From Tachypleus tridentatus (taxonomy: Eukaryota; Arthropoda; Merostomata; Xiphosura; Limulidae), in assembly GCF_004210375.1 (NCBI RefSeq), contig NC_134825.1, forward strand, positions 2,418,001-2,482,000: a stretch of DNA of 64,000 nt, read 5' to 3'. Both the position numbers and the translations under genes were made by a program. Shown in pieces: positions 21,546 to 34,248 of the stretch (position 1 is its first letter; each line of letters opens with the position of its first letter). Below the pieces are notes generated by a model. It was not told the DNA's origin and searched no databases. It saw only the letters and a list, made by a program, of their open reading frames with translations.

Positions 21546-22826
21546 ATTTTTTCTATTGCCCTTTTATCTGTGTCTACTATTGGCACCATTATAAGTTGTA
21601 AATCATCTAGAGAACATGTGTTGCATGTTACACAAAAACATTACATTACCCAATAGTTACTCTGAAGTGCTCACAAGATTCCATGAAAATAGTTATTATT
21701 ATATTATCACTGTGATTTACACCACTTAATCTAACCTTAACTAACCTAAAGAGTTTCCTATTTTTACATTTTAGTTACACATGAAAATCAAGAAATAAAG
21801 TACTTACCTGAGCCTTCTTTCTCTCTTTCTGTTTTTTTGCTGTTTACTACCAATGACAATTATCCCTACTTTCTTCAATACTTATAACAGTTGTGCAGTA
21901 AGTATTTCTTATTTCATTAAATACATAAAGGAACACAGAATAATAATATGCAAAAAGCACACACTGTCTCATAACTACTCCAGTTTTTCTGGCAATTTAA
22001 CTATGAAGCAAGAGCTGTTACAAATTCATAGATGTAAATTAATTTAATTTGAGAAATGATTTGTGTCAACCTTGTTCAGTTGCAACATCTTTAAGTCACA
22101 TCTTTCTCTGGTAATCAGCTGTTGGTTTCTTATATGATGCCTGAGATGTTTCATATTTCATATAGTTTTGAAGTTTTATACCAGGAACTACTTTGTTCAT
22201 TACAGTATAAAGCCACTACCCTTTCCCTCTTCTTACTGAGTGGATAAATGTGCAGTCTGGTTGTATTGTAAGATACATTTCTACTTTACACACTGGATAA
22301 AACCTCCTTGGTCTGCCACTACCAATTACTAGAACTGGTAAGGAATCCAATGATCCACTTGGAGAAAATAAGAGGGGGAATTAAACATGGTGGTGGATTC
22401 AAGAGAAACATCACACTGCAACATGTCCACAAATCCCTGTTTTGAAAAGTGGACCATTCCTTATTTTTTCAGTCAAAGGATCATCAACAATGGGTATAAA
22501 TTCTCTTTTACTTTGTTACCAATATTCAGTGAAAGTCTACTATTGAGTTAAAACTCAACAACTATGTACCTCTACGTATGCCACTAGTATTCTTACAGAA
22601 AAACAACCACATTTATACAGTAAGTGTTACAGCTGTAATGATGTAGAGTGCAGGTTTCAGTAAAAGTTAAATAAAGTGTATGGACAACTAAGTAATACAG
22701 CTGGTACTTCACAACTTCTTCTAAAGAAGTAAAATAAAGTGTACACACCTACCACAAAGTAGTTTCTCATGAGTAGTGATAGTAGAGGGTCCCTGGAAAG
22801 AGAACAAAAGAAATGTTGGGAAAAGA
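21546..22826. other. Intronic sequence with an unidentified dispersed repeat
   Basis: No gene. Part of it (about 22410-22500, 'ccctgttttgaaaagtggac') resembles 27880-27960 ('ccctattttgaaaatcagac'). A diverged repeat family therefore occurs at both places, perhaps non-coding parts of the DIRS-type element at 28480-31670. Confidence 0.4.
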
Positions 22827-24165
22827 CATACTCACATCAAAGGAAGGAGTAGGTATCCATCTAATAAAGTTACAGTCATGAAGCAATAGGGAGAAGTTCA
22901 TATTCAGGCCTGAACAATTTGACATACTCATATCAAAGGAAGGAGTAGGTATCCATCTAATAAAGTTACAGTCATGAAGCAATAGGGAGAAGTTCATATT
23001 CAGACCTGAATAATTTGACATACTCATATCAAAGGAAGGAGTAGGTATCCATCTAATAAAGTTACAGTCATGAAGCAATAGGGAGAAGTTCATATTCAGA
23101 CCTGAATAATTTCACATACTCATATCAAAAAAAGGAGTAGGTATCCATCTAATAAAGTTACAGTCATGAAGCAATAGGGAGAAGTTCATATTCAGACCTG
23201 AACAATTTGACATACTCATATCAAAGGAAGGAGTAGGTATCCATCTAATAAAGTTACAGTCATCAAGCAATAGTGAGAACTTCATATTCAGGCCTGTACA
23301 ATTTGACATACTCATATCAAAGGAAGGAGTAGGTATCCATCTAATAAAGTTACAGTCATGAAGCAATAGGGAGAAGTTCATATTCAGACCTGAATAATTT
23401 CACATACTCATATCAAAAAAAGGAGTAGGTATCCATCTAATAAAGTTACAGTCATGAAGCAATAGGGAGAAGTTCATATTCAGGCCTGAACAATTTGACA
23501 TACTCACATCAAAGGAAGGAGTAGGTATCCATCTAATAAAGTTACAGTCATGAAGCAATAGGGAGAAGTTCATATTCAGACCTGAACAATTTGACATACT
23601 CATATCAAAGAAGGAGTAGGTATCCATCTAATAAAGTTACAGTCATGAAGCAATAGGGAGAAGTTCATATTCAGACCTGAACAATTTGACATACTCATAT
23701 CAAAGGAAGGAGTAGGTATCCATCTAATAAAGTTACAGTCATCAAGCAATAGTGAGAACTTCATATTCAGGCCTGTACAATTTGACATACTCATATCAAA
23801 GGAAGGAGTAGGTATCCATCTAATAAAGTTACAGTCATGAAGCAATAGGGAGAAGTTCATATTCAGACCTGAACAATTTGACATACTCATATCAAAGGAA
23901 GGAGTAGGTATCCATCTAATAAAGTTACAGTCATGAAGCAATAGGGAGAAGTTCATATTCAGGCCTGAACAATTTGACATACTCATATCAAAGGAAGGAG
24001 TAGGTATCCATCTAATAAAGTTACAGTCATGAAGCAATAGGGAGAAGTTCATATTCAGACCTGAACAATTTGACATACTCATATCAAAGGAAGGAGTAGG
24101 TATCCATCCAATAAAGTTACAGTCATGAAGCAATAGTGAGAAGTTCATATTCAAGCCTGAACAAT
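22827..24165. repeat. 96-bp minisatellite, about 14 copies
   Basis: Unit 'tcatatcaaaggaaggagta...atctaataaagttacagtca...gcaatagggagaagttcata...gacctgaacaatttgacata'. 96 bp is 32 codons, so the minus strand shows 32-residue peptide repeats (NFSLLLHDCNFIRWIPTP...) that are an artefact. One unit near 23608 lacks a G and shifts the frame. A distinctive variant ('catcaagcaatagtgagaac') recurs at 23261 and 23740, five units apart, so a multi-unit block was duplicated. Confidence 0.95.
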
Positions 24166-25902
24166 TTCTTGAAACAGATGTTGAAGCTGAGTTGCAAAAT
24201 TACGACATTAGAGATCTGATGAGAAGAAACACTGAGGAAACAGCAACATTCCATGGATAAGGCTAAGTACATCTGTCTAAGGAGTTAATGAACCCAACAA
24301 CTTAGTGTGACAGGGAATAGATAAATGAAAATAGAAGGATTCCAGGGAATAATAGGTTAGGGACAGTAACCCTGAAAGGAGGCAGTAGATGCCACATAAC
24401 ATCATAGGGATGGAACCAGTCAAGGAAGCTTATATGGATCAGAATAGGAATATGGTTAGAGGTGAAAGATAAAGAAATGGGGGTGAAAGTCAAATCGAAT
24501 TCTCAGGCAATGAAGGTCTTTAAGAAGAAATGCCATTCTAGATATATGATGACATAAGAGGAATGGTAGAGAATTCTAGCAAAATAAAAAGCTTAAATAT
24601 CTGATTGATGATATCCACAACCTAGGGATAAAATAAAACACATAATAAACCACCTACGTGATTAACCACTTGTAAAAATACAAAGTATTGAGTGGGACAG
24701 ACCAAAATAAGAAGGTGCTGGAAGAAGTGAATCCAATTTTCATCCTCAGAAAAATTATTATGATGAAAAAGAAATCACTGGCCAAATGTAAGAATCTAAC
24801 TCTCTGAGAATTAAGACCTGTACCTCTTCAGTAGATGAAAGTCAATCTTGATGCCTGGGTAGTAGTACCAGAAGCACTGTCTACCATAACAGGAATTTTT
24901 GTTGTTGATACACTGAATTGCAAACTCATTCTAAGTTACCGTATAACCTAGTGACAAGAAAGAAATGAAAATAAAAAATTAAACACTTGAATTGAAATAC
25001 AGTAGACAAAAACAGTTAATAAAGATATTGAAATGCCAATAAAGTACAACTGTATACATCAGTCACACAAGAAAAACAAACATCTAAATAATGAAGTGTC
25101 GACAAAACGTGAGGATTCAATGGCAATGTTACAGGGAATTTGCTGCATCAATAGAGGTGGTGCAATACTGTGAATGGAAAGTATTCACATGTGTTGAAAA
25201 GTGACATTTGTAGGATATACAGAGGGGTGCACTGAGCATTACTGGTGGATAATAATACTAAAATAGCTTAATTACCTACTGAATATATTTGTGTAATATA
25301 TGCACTTTGACATTGAACCATCCCATATTCAAAGAATTAATACATTGTAATATGATTAAATTTGTTAATAATTTATTACTTTCAATACAGATTTATGTAC
25401 ATAATACTTGAAAGGTGCTTACTGGTCATAACAGAATTTATACTTTATATGTTTACACTTTTTTTCAGTATGTACCTCATAAACTTTTTAATTTAAAACC
25501 TAATTACTGACAACAATAAACAAAATATATGAATATGATAGTCTTGTGCTATAATTAAGAAATGTTACTACATTAGTCATAGTAATAAAACGTGCATGTT
25601 AAATAAATACTTGTTAATTGTGACAAAATTTTTCACTGATTATTTGAGTGCATACAATTATAATACAATGTATCATCTGAGATTAATGTCCAGGAATCAA
25701 ACATTGAATATGATACATATTCATTACACCACAGCTGATTTAACAGAATTATTCAACTTGTATCAAGCACTATATTCATTCTTGTAGATTAGTCTACAAA
25801 TTTGTAATGAATTTCTTCAGGTTGATCTTCACAAAAGAGATTGTTAGAACTAGTTAATAATTTTTATAAAAAATCTATAAACTTTTATAATTTACAAATT
25901 AC
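24166..25902. other. Intron 2 sequence, no gene
   Basis: The first part (to about 24900) is purine-rich. Its minus strand has one short open frame (24302-24493) containing TSNHIPILIHI, which could be a retroelement relic but is too short to assign. The rest is plain AT-rich intron. Confidence 0.35.
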
Positions 25903-26009
25903 CTCAGTCTTCTCTGATATTTCATTGTAATTATCTCTACATTCTTCTTTAGTGACACCAAAGTCACAAATTATCTGTGAAAAATTTTCTCCTGAGGAAA
26001 CAGCTGCTC
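25903..26009 (-). CDS. C2H2 zinc-finger protein, coding exon 2
   Basis: Acceptor 'tttacctacag' precedes GA at 26009-26008; the donor is GAG|GTAATT at 25903/25902. With the single A left by exon 1 it makes Arg, then AAVSSGENFSQIICDF and GVTKEECRDNYNEISEKTE, ending in phase 0 to match exon 3. The 35 whole codons are acidic and of no known domain. The matching phases on both sides are the main evidence. Confidence 0.85.
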
Positions 26010-28479
26010 CTGTAGGTAAAAATATAACTGAATACACTTTATGTATCACTACAGTAGTAAAGTCTACACATTAAAATAGTAGAATAACAATAAATTATGT
26101 ATTAATTCCACTAAGTTTTTAAAGTACATGAGGGTTAGGTTCCAGATAGAACACATTAGTAACAACTTCTACTGTTATGTTACCACATTGGTATTGATTC
26201 TAATTTAATTAACAAATCTGTACCTCATAGAAGTAACCATTTTACATCAAATAAGTTATAATATTTAATACTTACAGCTTATTACATGATACAGATTTCA
26301 CTGAATATAAGATTCATTAAGTAGAGCTCAGTCACTTTCATTTTTCACAAATATGATTACTCATTACGCAATTTGAACACAAAATTTAATTTTGTGGGGA
26401 ACTCAACAATATTAATTAAGTTATGACATTTTAAAAAGTATTAAAAGCTTTCAAATGTAAAATAAGTTCATCTGGGTGTAATTATGAACTATATCACAAC
26501 TGATTTTACTTCTTCAACTTAAGTTGTATTTTTCACATACTGAAAATGTATTTCTCATACATACTTGACAGAAGATGAGTTATTCTCATTCATTGCTGCA
26601 CTCTGTATGAAAACCTTTTTATTACTAATGTCACAAGCCTTTCATGTCCCCTGTTGGAATCAAACAGTTTCAACATGTCTCTCATACAAATCATTATGTG
26701 TCACCTATCCAGAAATAGGGGCATAGTACACTCATGTGACAAATGAGACTCCCACTATGCAGACAATAAAAGCACCAGAGGTGACTAGGGAGGAACAGTG
26801 AGAAGTGTGGGTAAAGAAAGTACCTATGAGAAAGACATTTTCAGTATAAGGAAATTATAACTTCTGATACGGTACTTCCATCCACTGAAAAGATTAGCTA
26901 GAATCTCACATTGATTAGGAGGAGGGATCAGAACAAGGAAAGAACAGACATACCTTCTGAAAACATCTGAAGAGGAGAATCGTACCACTTCTGATACTAT
27001 TCATCCATTTATCCAGTGTATTAGAAATCAGGGCAGAAAATGAGAGGAGTACATCCTAGTGAGAGAAAGTGGTGGGAAAGTGATCTTACTCAGAGAAATA
27101 ATTAGTTATTCAATCATACACATGGGATGCATGATGTAGAATGGCTAGTTTACAGTGGACTATACTTGTTAAGTCAAAAACATCCTTGCAGAGTACTGAC
27201 ATCATAGGGTGAGGATCATACCACTTTCTCCTCATACTCAAAAACTGTGGGACTGATAACCACTCTAATTCCCAGGTATTATACAGGTTTAACTCCACCT
27301 ATCCACCTTGGAATTTCATATCTAGTATTAAAAGGAAATCTATTATATACAACCAACTTCTGTGACTGTGAAACAGGACAATACTATCAAAACAGCAATA
27401 ACATCCTCAAAAGAAGAGTAAATGGAGAAAAGCCAAGGACAGAAAAGTCCCACATATCTCTACTGTAACCCACAACACAGAGGGAGGAAAGACAACCCCA
27501 AACCTATGTGGAGACTTATATTGATTGGTTCATTCAAAACCCAAAACCAGCCCACAGGGTACCAACAACTATGTGAAGGTAGGGCTCCAAATTGAACAAG
27601 TGAACTTTGTGCTGATGTCTCACTCCACTGTATGTTTAATTCCAAACCAGAGGATATTAAGTCATCTACACCAGCAGAATACTGCCGCCCTACTCTGAAC
27701 TGAAAGGTTAAAGTAATATTCGGTGGTGTGCTTCCATGATCAACTATTCCAGCAGCTTGGAAATGGTAAGTGATAAGGGCTCTCAAACTACAGCAGAAGA
27801 AATGGGACACTGGTATTAAGTTGGAAAGCCCACAAGAATGTCAACACATGAGACAGTGCAATGGGTGATCAGGAAACCCTATTTTGAAAATCAGACCATT
27901 CCAATTAATTCAACCAAAACATGGGATAAATGAGCAGCTATTGCCTTTTGCTTTACCCATGAAGTCCATGGGTGGTACAGTCAGTGACAGACCAATTTAT
28001 TAAGCAAATATCACAAGGTTTTCACCTACAAGCAGAGCCAAGAAAAAGAAATTGCTGGTCAACATGGTATACAGTGCAGATTTAAAAAATACCTGATAAT
28101 GCATCACTTGTCACACAGTAGAGTAAAAGGAATAAAAAATGGACCCCTGAAAAAAATAGAAAGTATTAATAATAACTGCACCAAAATCTAGAAAGCAAAA
28201 TATTAGGAATCCAAAACTCTGATATGCTCTAAAGAATGGGAGATGAACATGTTAGAGCTGATTCACATGCCTGGCTGCAGGATTTTCTCCAAAGGTCAAT
28301 GAAGATGAGAAGTGAGGAAAAAGATTAGATGGAAGAGTTGAGTTACCGGATGTGGTGAGCAGTTACCCTGATGATCTTACAAGGTTTAGAGGAGGAAGGA
28401 ACAATCCATGTAAAGAAGAAGATAGGTATGGTGTAAAGTGGGCATATAATGGCAATGACAAACAAGTCAGACCTTCAAC
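26010..28479. other. Intron 1 sequence, diverged repeats
   Basis: No gene seen. From about 26850 to 28200 the DNA has the same purine-rich texture as the DIRS-type element that follows. Phrases such as 'gtaccacttctgatac' (about 26990) and 'gatcataccactttctcctc' (about 27210) recur in diverged form. It may be non-coding or terminal sequence of DIRS-type copies; I cannot show that. Confidence 0.35.
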
Positions 28480-28905
28480 ACCCACAGGTCAAAAGAAGAA
28501 AATACACCTTAAGGAACAGTTGAAACAAGGATCACAAGAAAATAGGATTGAATGGAGATAAAGTAAAGGAATGGAAGATCACATTAATATTCCAAACCAG
28601 AAGGGCATTTAATCAAGTTAGTTGATGAAGCTGAAAGGAGCAGATCAACGTGGTGATGAAAGATGACAGAAAAACTGTGGTGTGACAGGAAGGATGAAAG
28701 GTATGCAATAATGCTGCTCAATAATGAGAAGCCCCCACCAGTCGAAAAGCCATCTGAGAAACCCAAAGACACAAGCAGAAGGAAATTCCAGAGCTTAGGC
28801 CCATGTGTAAAAGAGTTACCATTTCTGCTGATACACCTCCCTGGAGGCAGGGCAGATGGATTGAGCCAAGTGAAAAGCTAGAGAAACCAAGTTCACCTCT
28901 CTTAG

Positions 28906-29035
28906 GACCAGATAAAAGCCAGGCACAAAATACAGGAAGTAGAACTGGTGACTGGGGTTGACAAAGGAGGTTGGAGAATAAGGGATGTGGTCAGGAAAGA
29001 ATAAATATAGTTGGATTGACCACGGTGGAGCTGGT
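28906..29035 (-). repeat. DIRS segment with an inverted copy at 29268-29395
   Basis: The reverse complement of this 130-bp segment matches 29268-29395 at roughly nine bases in ten ('tggtcaatccaact', 'ttattctttcctgaccac', 'cttcctgtattttgtgcctg'). The two lie about 230 bp apart in opposite orientation. The second copy is inside the inserted DNA transposon. Confidence 0.9.
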
Positions 29036-29243
29036 CAATAAGGAGCAATCAGAAAGACCCAGTATGGAGTGATATGGAGAAGGGATACTACTCAATGAAA
29101 CAATCAGACAGGAAGATAAACATACAGGAATTTGTGTAGCCAATCTTGGCTGTAGGCATCAATAGTCAAAGCCTGAGGATAAGGTACTGGGTACCAAAAG
29201 TGGGGTAACTGGTGAGTAAGAGTGGTGGCAATTACATCGATAG

Positions 29244-29804
29244 CACTGCACAACAAAGTTTTTCAGGAAGCTCCACCATGGTCAATCCAACTTTATTTAT
29301 TCTTTCCTGACCACTTCCCTTATTATCCAACCTCCTTTGTCATTACCAGTTCTACTTCCTGTATTTTGTGCCTGGCTTTTGTCTGGTCCTTAGCTTGTCT
29401 GGTGGGTATGCACAAATATAGTTTTGGTTTTGCTTCATCATCTCGGAACACTGAGAAATAGACAGTTAACTGTTTAACAGCAAAAACGTATTTAATTGCG
29501 TTTATGTTTCTAATACGCTATTAAGTTCAACATAATTAAAAGTGTTTTGCTCCTGAATTTCATTTATATTCAATGTCCAGTGCATCATGTTGCAGTGTCC
29601 AACAGTAGTCAGCAAGCATTGACAGATTCCAGTTGCCCTGATATCGTTTTTCCATTGTAGCAATGTCCTGGTGAAACTGAAGATTTCGATTAAATAGAAT
29701 GGTATGTGGTGGGCAAATTTGGATGTGAATTTCGTGATCAGCAGCCAAACATCTATAAGGAATACTCAACAGTGTTCAAGAAGCAAAAACTTTGTTGTGC
29801 AATG
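29244..29804 (-). mobile_element. CACTG-ended DNA transposon, copy 3 (internally deleted)
   Basis: The right-hand terminus on the plus strand begins CACTGCACAACAAAG (29244) and the other end is CTTTGTTGTGCAATG (29804), inverted repeats with one mismatch. Flanks are TAG (29241-29243) and TAA (29805-29807). The DIRS reading frame across the join (...GFPL / IDVIA...) is restored if the original site had a single TAA, so the target duplication is 3 bp and one copy mutated. Internally only about 100 bp of the 5' end and the 3' part from the FHQD codons onward remain, plus an inverted DIRS fragment. Confidence 0.85.
29510..29700 (-). pseudogene. C-terminal remnant of transposase-like gene in copy 3
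   Basis: The minus strand reads FHQDIATMEKRYQGNWN, then LSMLADYCWTL and, after a frame change, NTFNYVELNSVLET with a stop near 29520. This corresponds to 2480-2654 of copy 1. The upstream part is fused to leader sequence of the element (matching 540-625), so no protein core is left. Confidence 0.82.
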
Positions 29805-31670
29805 TAAGAGGAAAACCCATCATACTGTTAAGCCACCAAAAAATGACAAGATAAAATGACCATTCTATTAGTTAAATATTGTCAGGGTGAGAAAGGTGAT
29901 CCTCCATGAGGTTAAAAGCATCCCAAACATGACATATAATTAAAAAATGTGTTGTGCATAAGCTCAGTATAGGAAATCCAATGTGTACAAACAGAGAGAA
30001 CCAGGTGCCACGTTTGCAACTAATATAAGCAACCATCCTGGAACTATAAGAATGAATCATTATCAGACAATGTTGGACCATGGGAAAAAAGTTAACCAAA
30101 GCCTGATAAACAGCTTGGGGCTATAGAATGTCAATATTTAAAAACTGTTTGTCTACAGACCAACAAACTGAAGTTTCCTGGTGATCGACGCACACACCAC
30201 AACCCTAAAGTGGGACATCTGAAATATGCAAATAGGTATAGGAGATGTCCATCTGGGTCATCCATAGACCTAAAGAAAAAAACCACCAAAGATTGAGGTA
30301 AGACTTTATAGTGAAATGTGGGAGGTAAACAGAGTATTTGAGGAGAAAGATTAGTAAAGGCCTCCTGGTCCTGGACTTTGTGGGAACAATGAACAGATGG
30401 GAATAAAACTCTGATGAATGATATGAAACTGGTACAAGAACCTGTTGGGTGATGAGGTTCTATACTCCTTCTGATAGATGCTAGTGAGCTACAGCATTCT
30501 GAGGAGAAGGTAATGAAACTGGTACCTGGAACAGGGAAGATGTAGCAAGAAACTGAATTTCAAGTCCCTTTGATAAATCCTGAAAGACCCAAACACTAGT
30601 GATGAAAGGACACCATTGATAAATGAGAGCCACAAGTCGATTTCACACTGGTCCTGAACTCACAATGGAGTCACGGCAACTGTTGACCACATGTTGTGCA
30701 TCATAAAGAAAAATAACAAGATATGGTATCTCCAGAAAGAAGGACAGGTTAGGATTGGAAAGAAGAAAGATGGAATATTGGTGCTGCACTCAGCCTCAAC
30801 TGAGAAAAACAGGCTACCTGATGTTAAATTGTGCATTGTGTCTGGACAGATGTCACTAAAAACATGAATGTATTAAAAACAACACATCAAGAAATGGAGC
30901 CACTCACAACCAAAGATAAGGAGCAGATAAATAAGATCTACATAAATTATAAATAAAAACCTATTGCTATCAACAACAAATAAACCACATTTCTAAAGAC
31001 AAGAGCCAAAAATGACAGAGGAGCCAATGTGGAGGTAAAGAAGGAGAGAATGCCCACAGAAAATCCCTCAGAATATCTGAGAAGAGCCTCAGAAAGACAA
31101 TAGAGTCATGAGGGTAGGATTGTCATATGAAACTGGGTATAGGTGACACTAATCGGAGATTCAGGGGTAGGCCCCCCAAATGGGTAAGATCAACACCCAA
31201 CAATTTATGGTCAAGATATGGTCACTTCCATGAAAAGAAAAGACAAACTTATCTGTAGCCCTTGAGACATGAGGCATATTAATATCAACACCCAAATGAG
31301 AGGTAAATTGTTAAGCATAAACTCAAAATTCAGGAGATAGGGGAAAAAACCAATAAATGTTGGGAAGTATCTTCATGCAGTAATAAAAAATGCAGGTCAT
31401 AAGATATAACAGTAAGAGATAAAAAATCACATACTTGAGAAATAAAGTCCAAAAACAAAACATGGAAGGCTGAAAGGAATCCTAAGAGAGAGGATACTGG
31501 AATGCAAAGCAGAGTCAGGAAGTGGAAACAGACAATAAAAGTCATCTTCAGCATGTTCAGGTTCCACAGGTTCAGGAGAAAATGAAGCAATATCCAGAAA
31601 TAAAGGTTGAGCATTATAAATTTCAATCTCCTTGCAAATAAATGTAAGCAAACCTTCCATCAGGTCAACA

Positions 31671-34248
31671 ATACGTAAAGCCTATGGTAAAACTCCTGTC
31701 AAAAATGATACACCTGATGTGGTGACAGGAACTTTAGAATCCATGTTATTGCAATAAACAATAGTGCAGGAAGTTAGTAATAAATGTGACCAGAAGAAGA
31801 CTATATGAAATAAAATGGATAAAAAAACTGAGTATGTAAAACTAAAACCACTTTTCAAAAAATTCAATCTCAAACACTAATAGAGATAAAACATTGTAGT
31901 ACAAGCCCTGCCAAACCAGAAGTGATAGTGTGGTAGAGAGGTACAGAGGGAATGGCATGCATAATGTAAGCATATTATGTTCTTATTGATGGATGGGTGA
32001 TGATATGGACGAATGGCATGTTGGAATCATTTATTTCAATTGGAGTTTGCATATAAAGGGCAGCAATGAATGAGAACAGTTAATCTTGTGAGTGGAAGGC
32101 ATTACCGTATCAGAATCAGTAGATACCACATTATGTCATTAGATATTTTTACTGATACCTTACTTAGCCATATTAACAAGTATTCTAAACTTTCTAGAAG
32201 GCTTACTACATGTACCTTTCTGTTTCACAGAAAATCTAACTTATTACTTAAGACAACTCTAGGTGTTTAAATGTTGGAGGTTAAAGTGGGAATAGTTGTG
32301 TTACACAAACTTTAACTGGTTGTAAGTATTCTTTTAGTTTCTTATTTTTTTAATAATTCTATAACTCCATACATATCATTTGCTAGTACATACACTAATA
32401 TGTCACGGATACCATACTGCTGTATACCATAAACCAACCTTCACTGGGTACACAACATATTTAAGGGGGTTCAGAAAATTCAGGCATATTATACTGATGT
32501 TACCTTTTTCAGAGGTATTTATTTTCATGAAAAGTGTTCAATTAAAGAATCAGTGTTTATGTTCCATGAGTAAAATATTCCATTATACTTCTTTATGGTT
32601 CATTAACAGTAGTTACCACTGAACTCTCTGTAGATGTGATTGGTCAGTTTAACAAACTCTGTAACCATGAAACTATAATCCTACAATTGTGAATGAACAA
32701 AGTGTAACAGGTAAAAACTTGGCAGTCTCTTATTAAACATTATAACTGTGTAATATATGCATGAAATCAAAATATTAATAGAAGTATTTTTATTAAACAC
32801 TTCTGTGACAATTTATATAGTATATACTGAGTCAGTCTGAGTGGATAAGTTGATATTTGAGGCTTCAGAGAGCAAAGCACCAGGTCTAACAGCATCAAAT
32901 CATTATACTCTCTCAATAACACTAACCAAAGAAAGTTAAAATGCAGTAGTAAAAATTAAAATATGTATTGAAAATAATGTATGTTTTGAGAAATATAGAT
33001 AAAAAAATTCATTCTAATTTAAAAGAACTGTAGACTGTCAAAAGCTAGGAACACAACAAATCTGAACATTATAACCAATGACAACTTCTGGTATCAAAAA
33101 TTAACCTTAAAGGTAAAATATGTCTAAAATAATATCGCCACTGGTAGACCTAACAACAGCATGAGAACAGAATGTAGCCTGTTGTGACTTGCAGTTAATA
33201 ATGTCCACAATTTTGTAGATCAGGCCCTTCAAAAGATATCAATGTGTAAGGAAACTGGGACCAATGTGATGTTTTATGAAGCCAACTTCCTCTCTACAGT
33301 TACTATGGAAACTAGACAGCCAGACAACTGTTACAGGATTCATGTGGACATGTTTATATTGATGCTTCTCACTACAAATCAACTGTTAAGTGAAGTGAAG
33401 CCTTTATTTGATTACAAGCTTGAAGTTCAAATAAAGAATAAATATGGCTGTTACATTTCCAATATACTGTGATTTTGTTATAACGTCAGCAAGCTCATTC
33501 TCTGGACATACTAACATGACTAGAAATATATAAAAAAAACTATGGAAATGGTTGAGAAAGAAAACTGAGCCAGTCTTTTCTAACTGTCCACAAAAACTGG
33601 GTGAGAACTGACAGTAAAAGGTTTCATGACCTTCAAAGAGCTAAGCAGTCAGTATAGGTTGTATAATTAGTATATTGGTTAGCTTCTGTATGATCTGAAA
33701 CAAGTGAAATGGTACATAACTCAGTAGTGACCAAGGCAGACTTAAAACACATAACATCTTGGTAATTCTATTCTACACCCTCTGAGCATTCTGTCAATTG
33801 AACTACTAGTGGTAATGTGATAGTTGTTCCAAGTTCAATTTTTTATTGCATGTTGATTCAATACAACAACAAGGAATAATCTATAAAGGATACATAACAC
33901 AGGTCTCTTTTTTTCTAAAATTTATTATAAAATGTCCAAGCAAAAATGCATATTTCACACATATGTAAATCCTAAATAAGTACGTGTACTAGTATAACTA
34001 CACGAATTTTTGTTTTTATTTCCGTTTGTTTCTTTTAACATGTGATTATAAATAAATAAGTACTTTTGATAAAGATGTTACTGTTCAAGTGCCCGTAGAT
34101 CAAGAAATCTAATTATGCTGGAACACCCTGGCACGAGGTTAAACCTAAAGTAAACAAAGTACCACTGACAGTCGCAATATTTTGGAAAGAGATACAAATG
34201 CAGAAAAGAACATCACATATTTAAATTCTAGACAAGTACACTTCTTAC
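31671..34248. other. Intron 1 sequence, no gene seen
   Basis: AT-rich sequence between the DIRS-type relic and coding exon 1 of the zinc-finger gene. Short open frames (for example 33242-33472) have no recognisable motif. I see no clear repeat. Confidence 0.4.

Larger units (their letters stand above)
28480..31670 (-). mobile_element. DIRS-type retroelement, decayed (minus)
   Basis: In 5'-3' order on the minus strand: a gag-like piece (31660-31427, MEGLLTFICKEIEIYNAQPL), then an N-terminal reverse-transcriptase piece (about 30600-30303, with SLPSPQNAVAH and SSEFYSHLFIVP). An RNase H region follows (about 30270-29872, with GCGVCVDHQETSVCWSVD and MVAYISCKRGT) ending EDHLSHPDN. Then comes a stretch with WYPVPYPQALTIDAYSQDW and PPWSIQLYLFFPD (29200-28900), then a start of a recombinase-like region (REVYQQKWKLFYTWA, near 28830). 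Reverse transcriptase, RNase H and then a tyrosine-recombinase-type region is the DIRS order as I recall it. The polymerase catalytic core is deleted and stops are frequent. A DNA transposon (29244-29804) interrupts it. Confidence 0.68.

Noticed and set aside
21805-21900. Strong minus-strand donor CAG|GTAAGTA near 21810, possible extra zinc-finger exon
   Set aside because: No convincing acceptor or phase-compatible open frame upstream; the sequence before it is low-complexity. Exons 2 and 3 already join in phase.
22767-24154. Minus-strand peptide repeats of 32 residues
   Set aside because: Produced by the 96-bp period; a one-base deletion in one unit shifts the frame, as expected for non-coding DNA.
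31330-31873. Minus-strand hydrophobic frames as membrane proteins
   Set aside because: They overlap in different frames and fall in the decayed DIRS-type element; T-rich DNA naturally reads as Leu/Phe.
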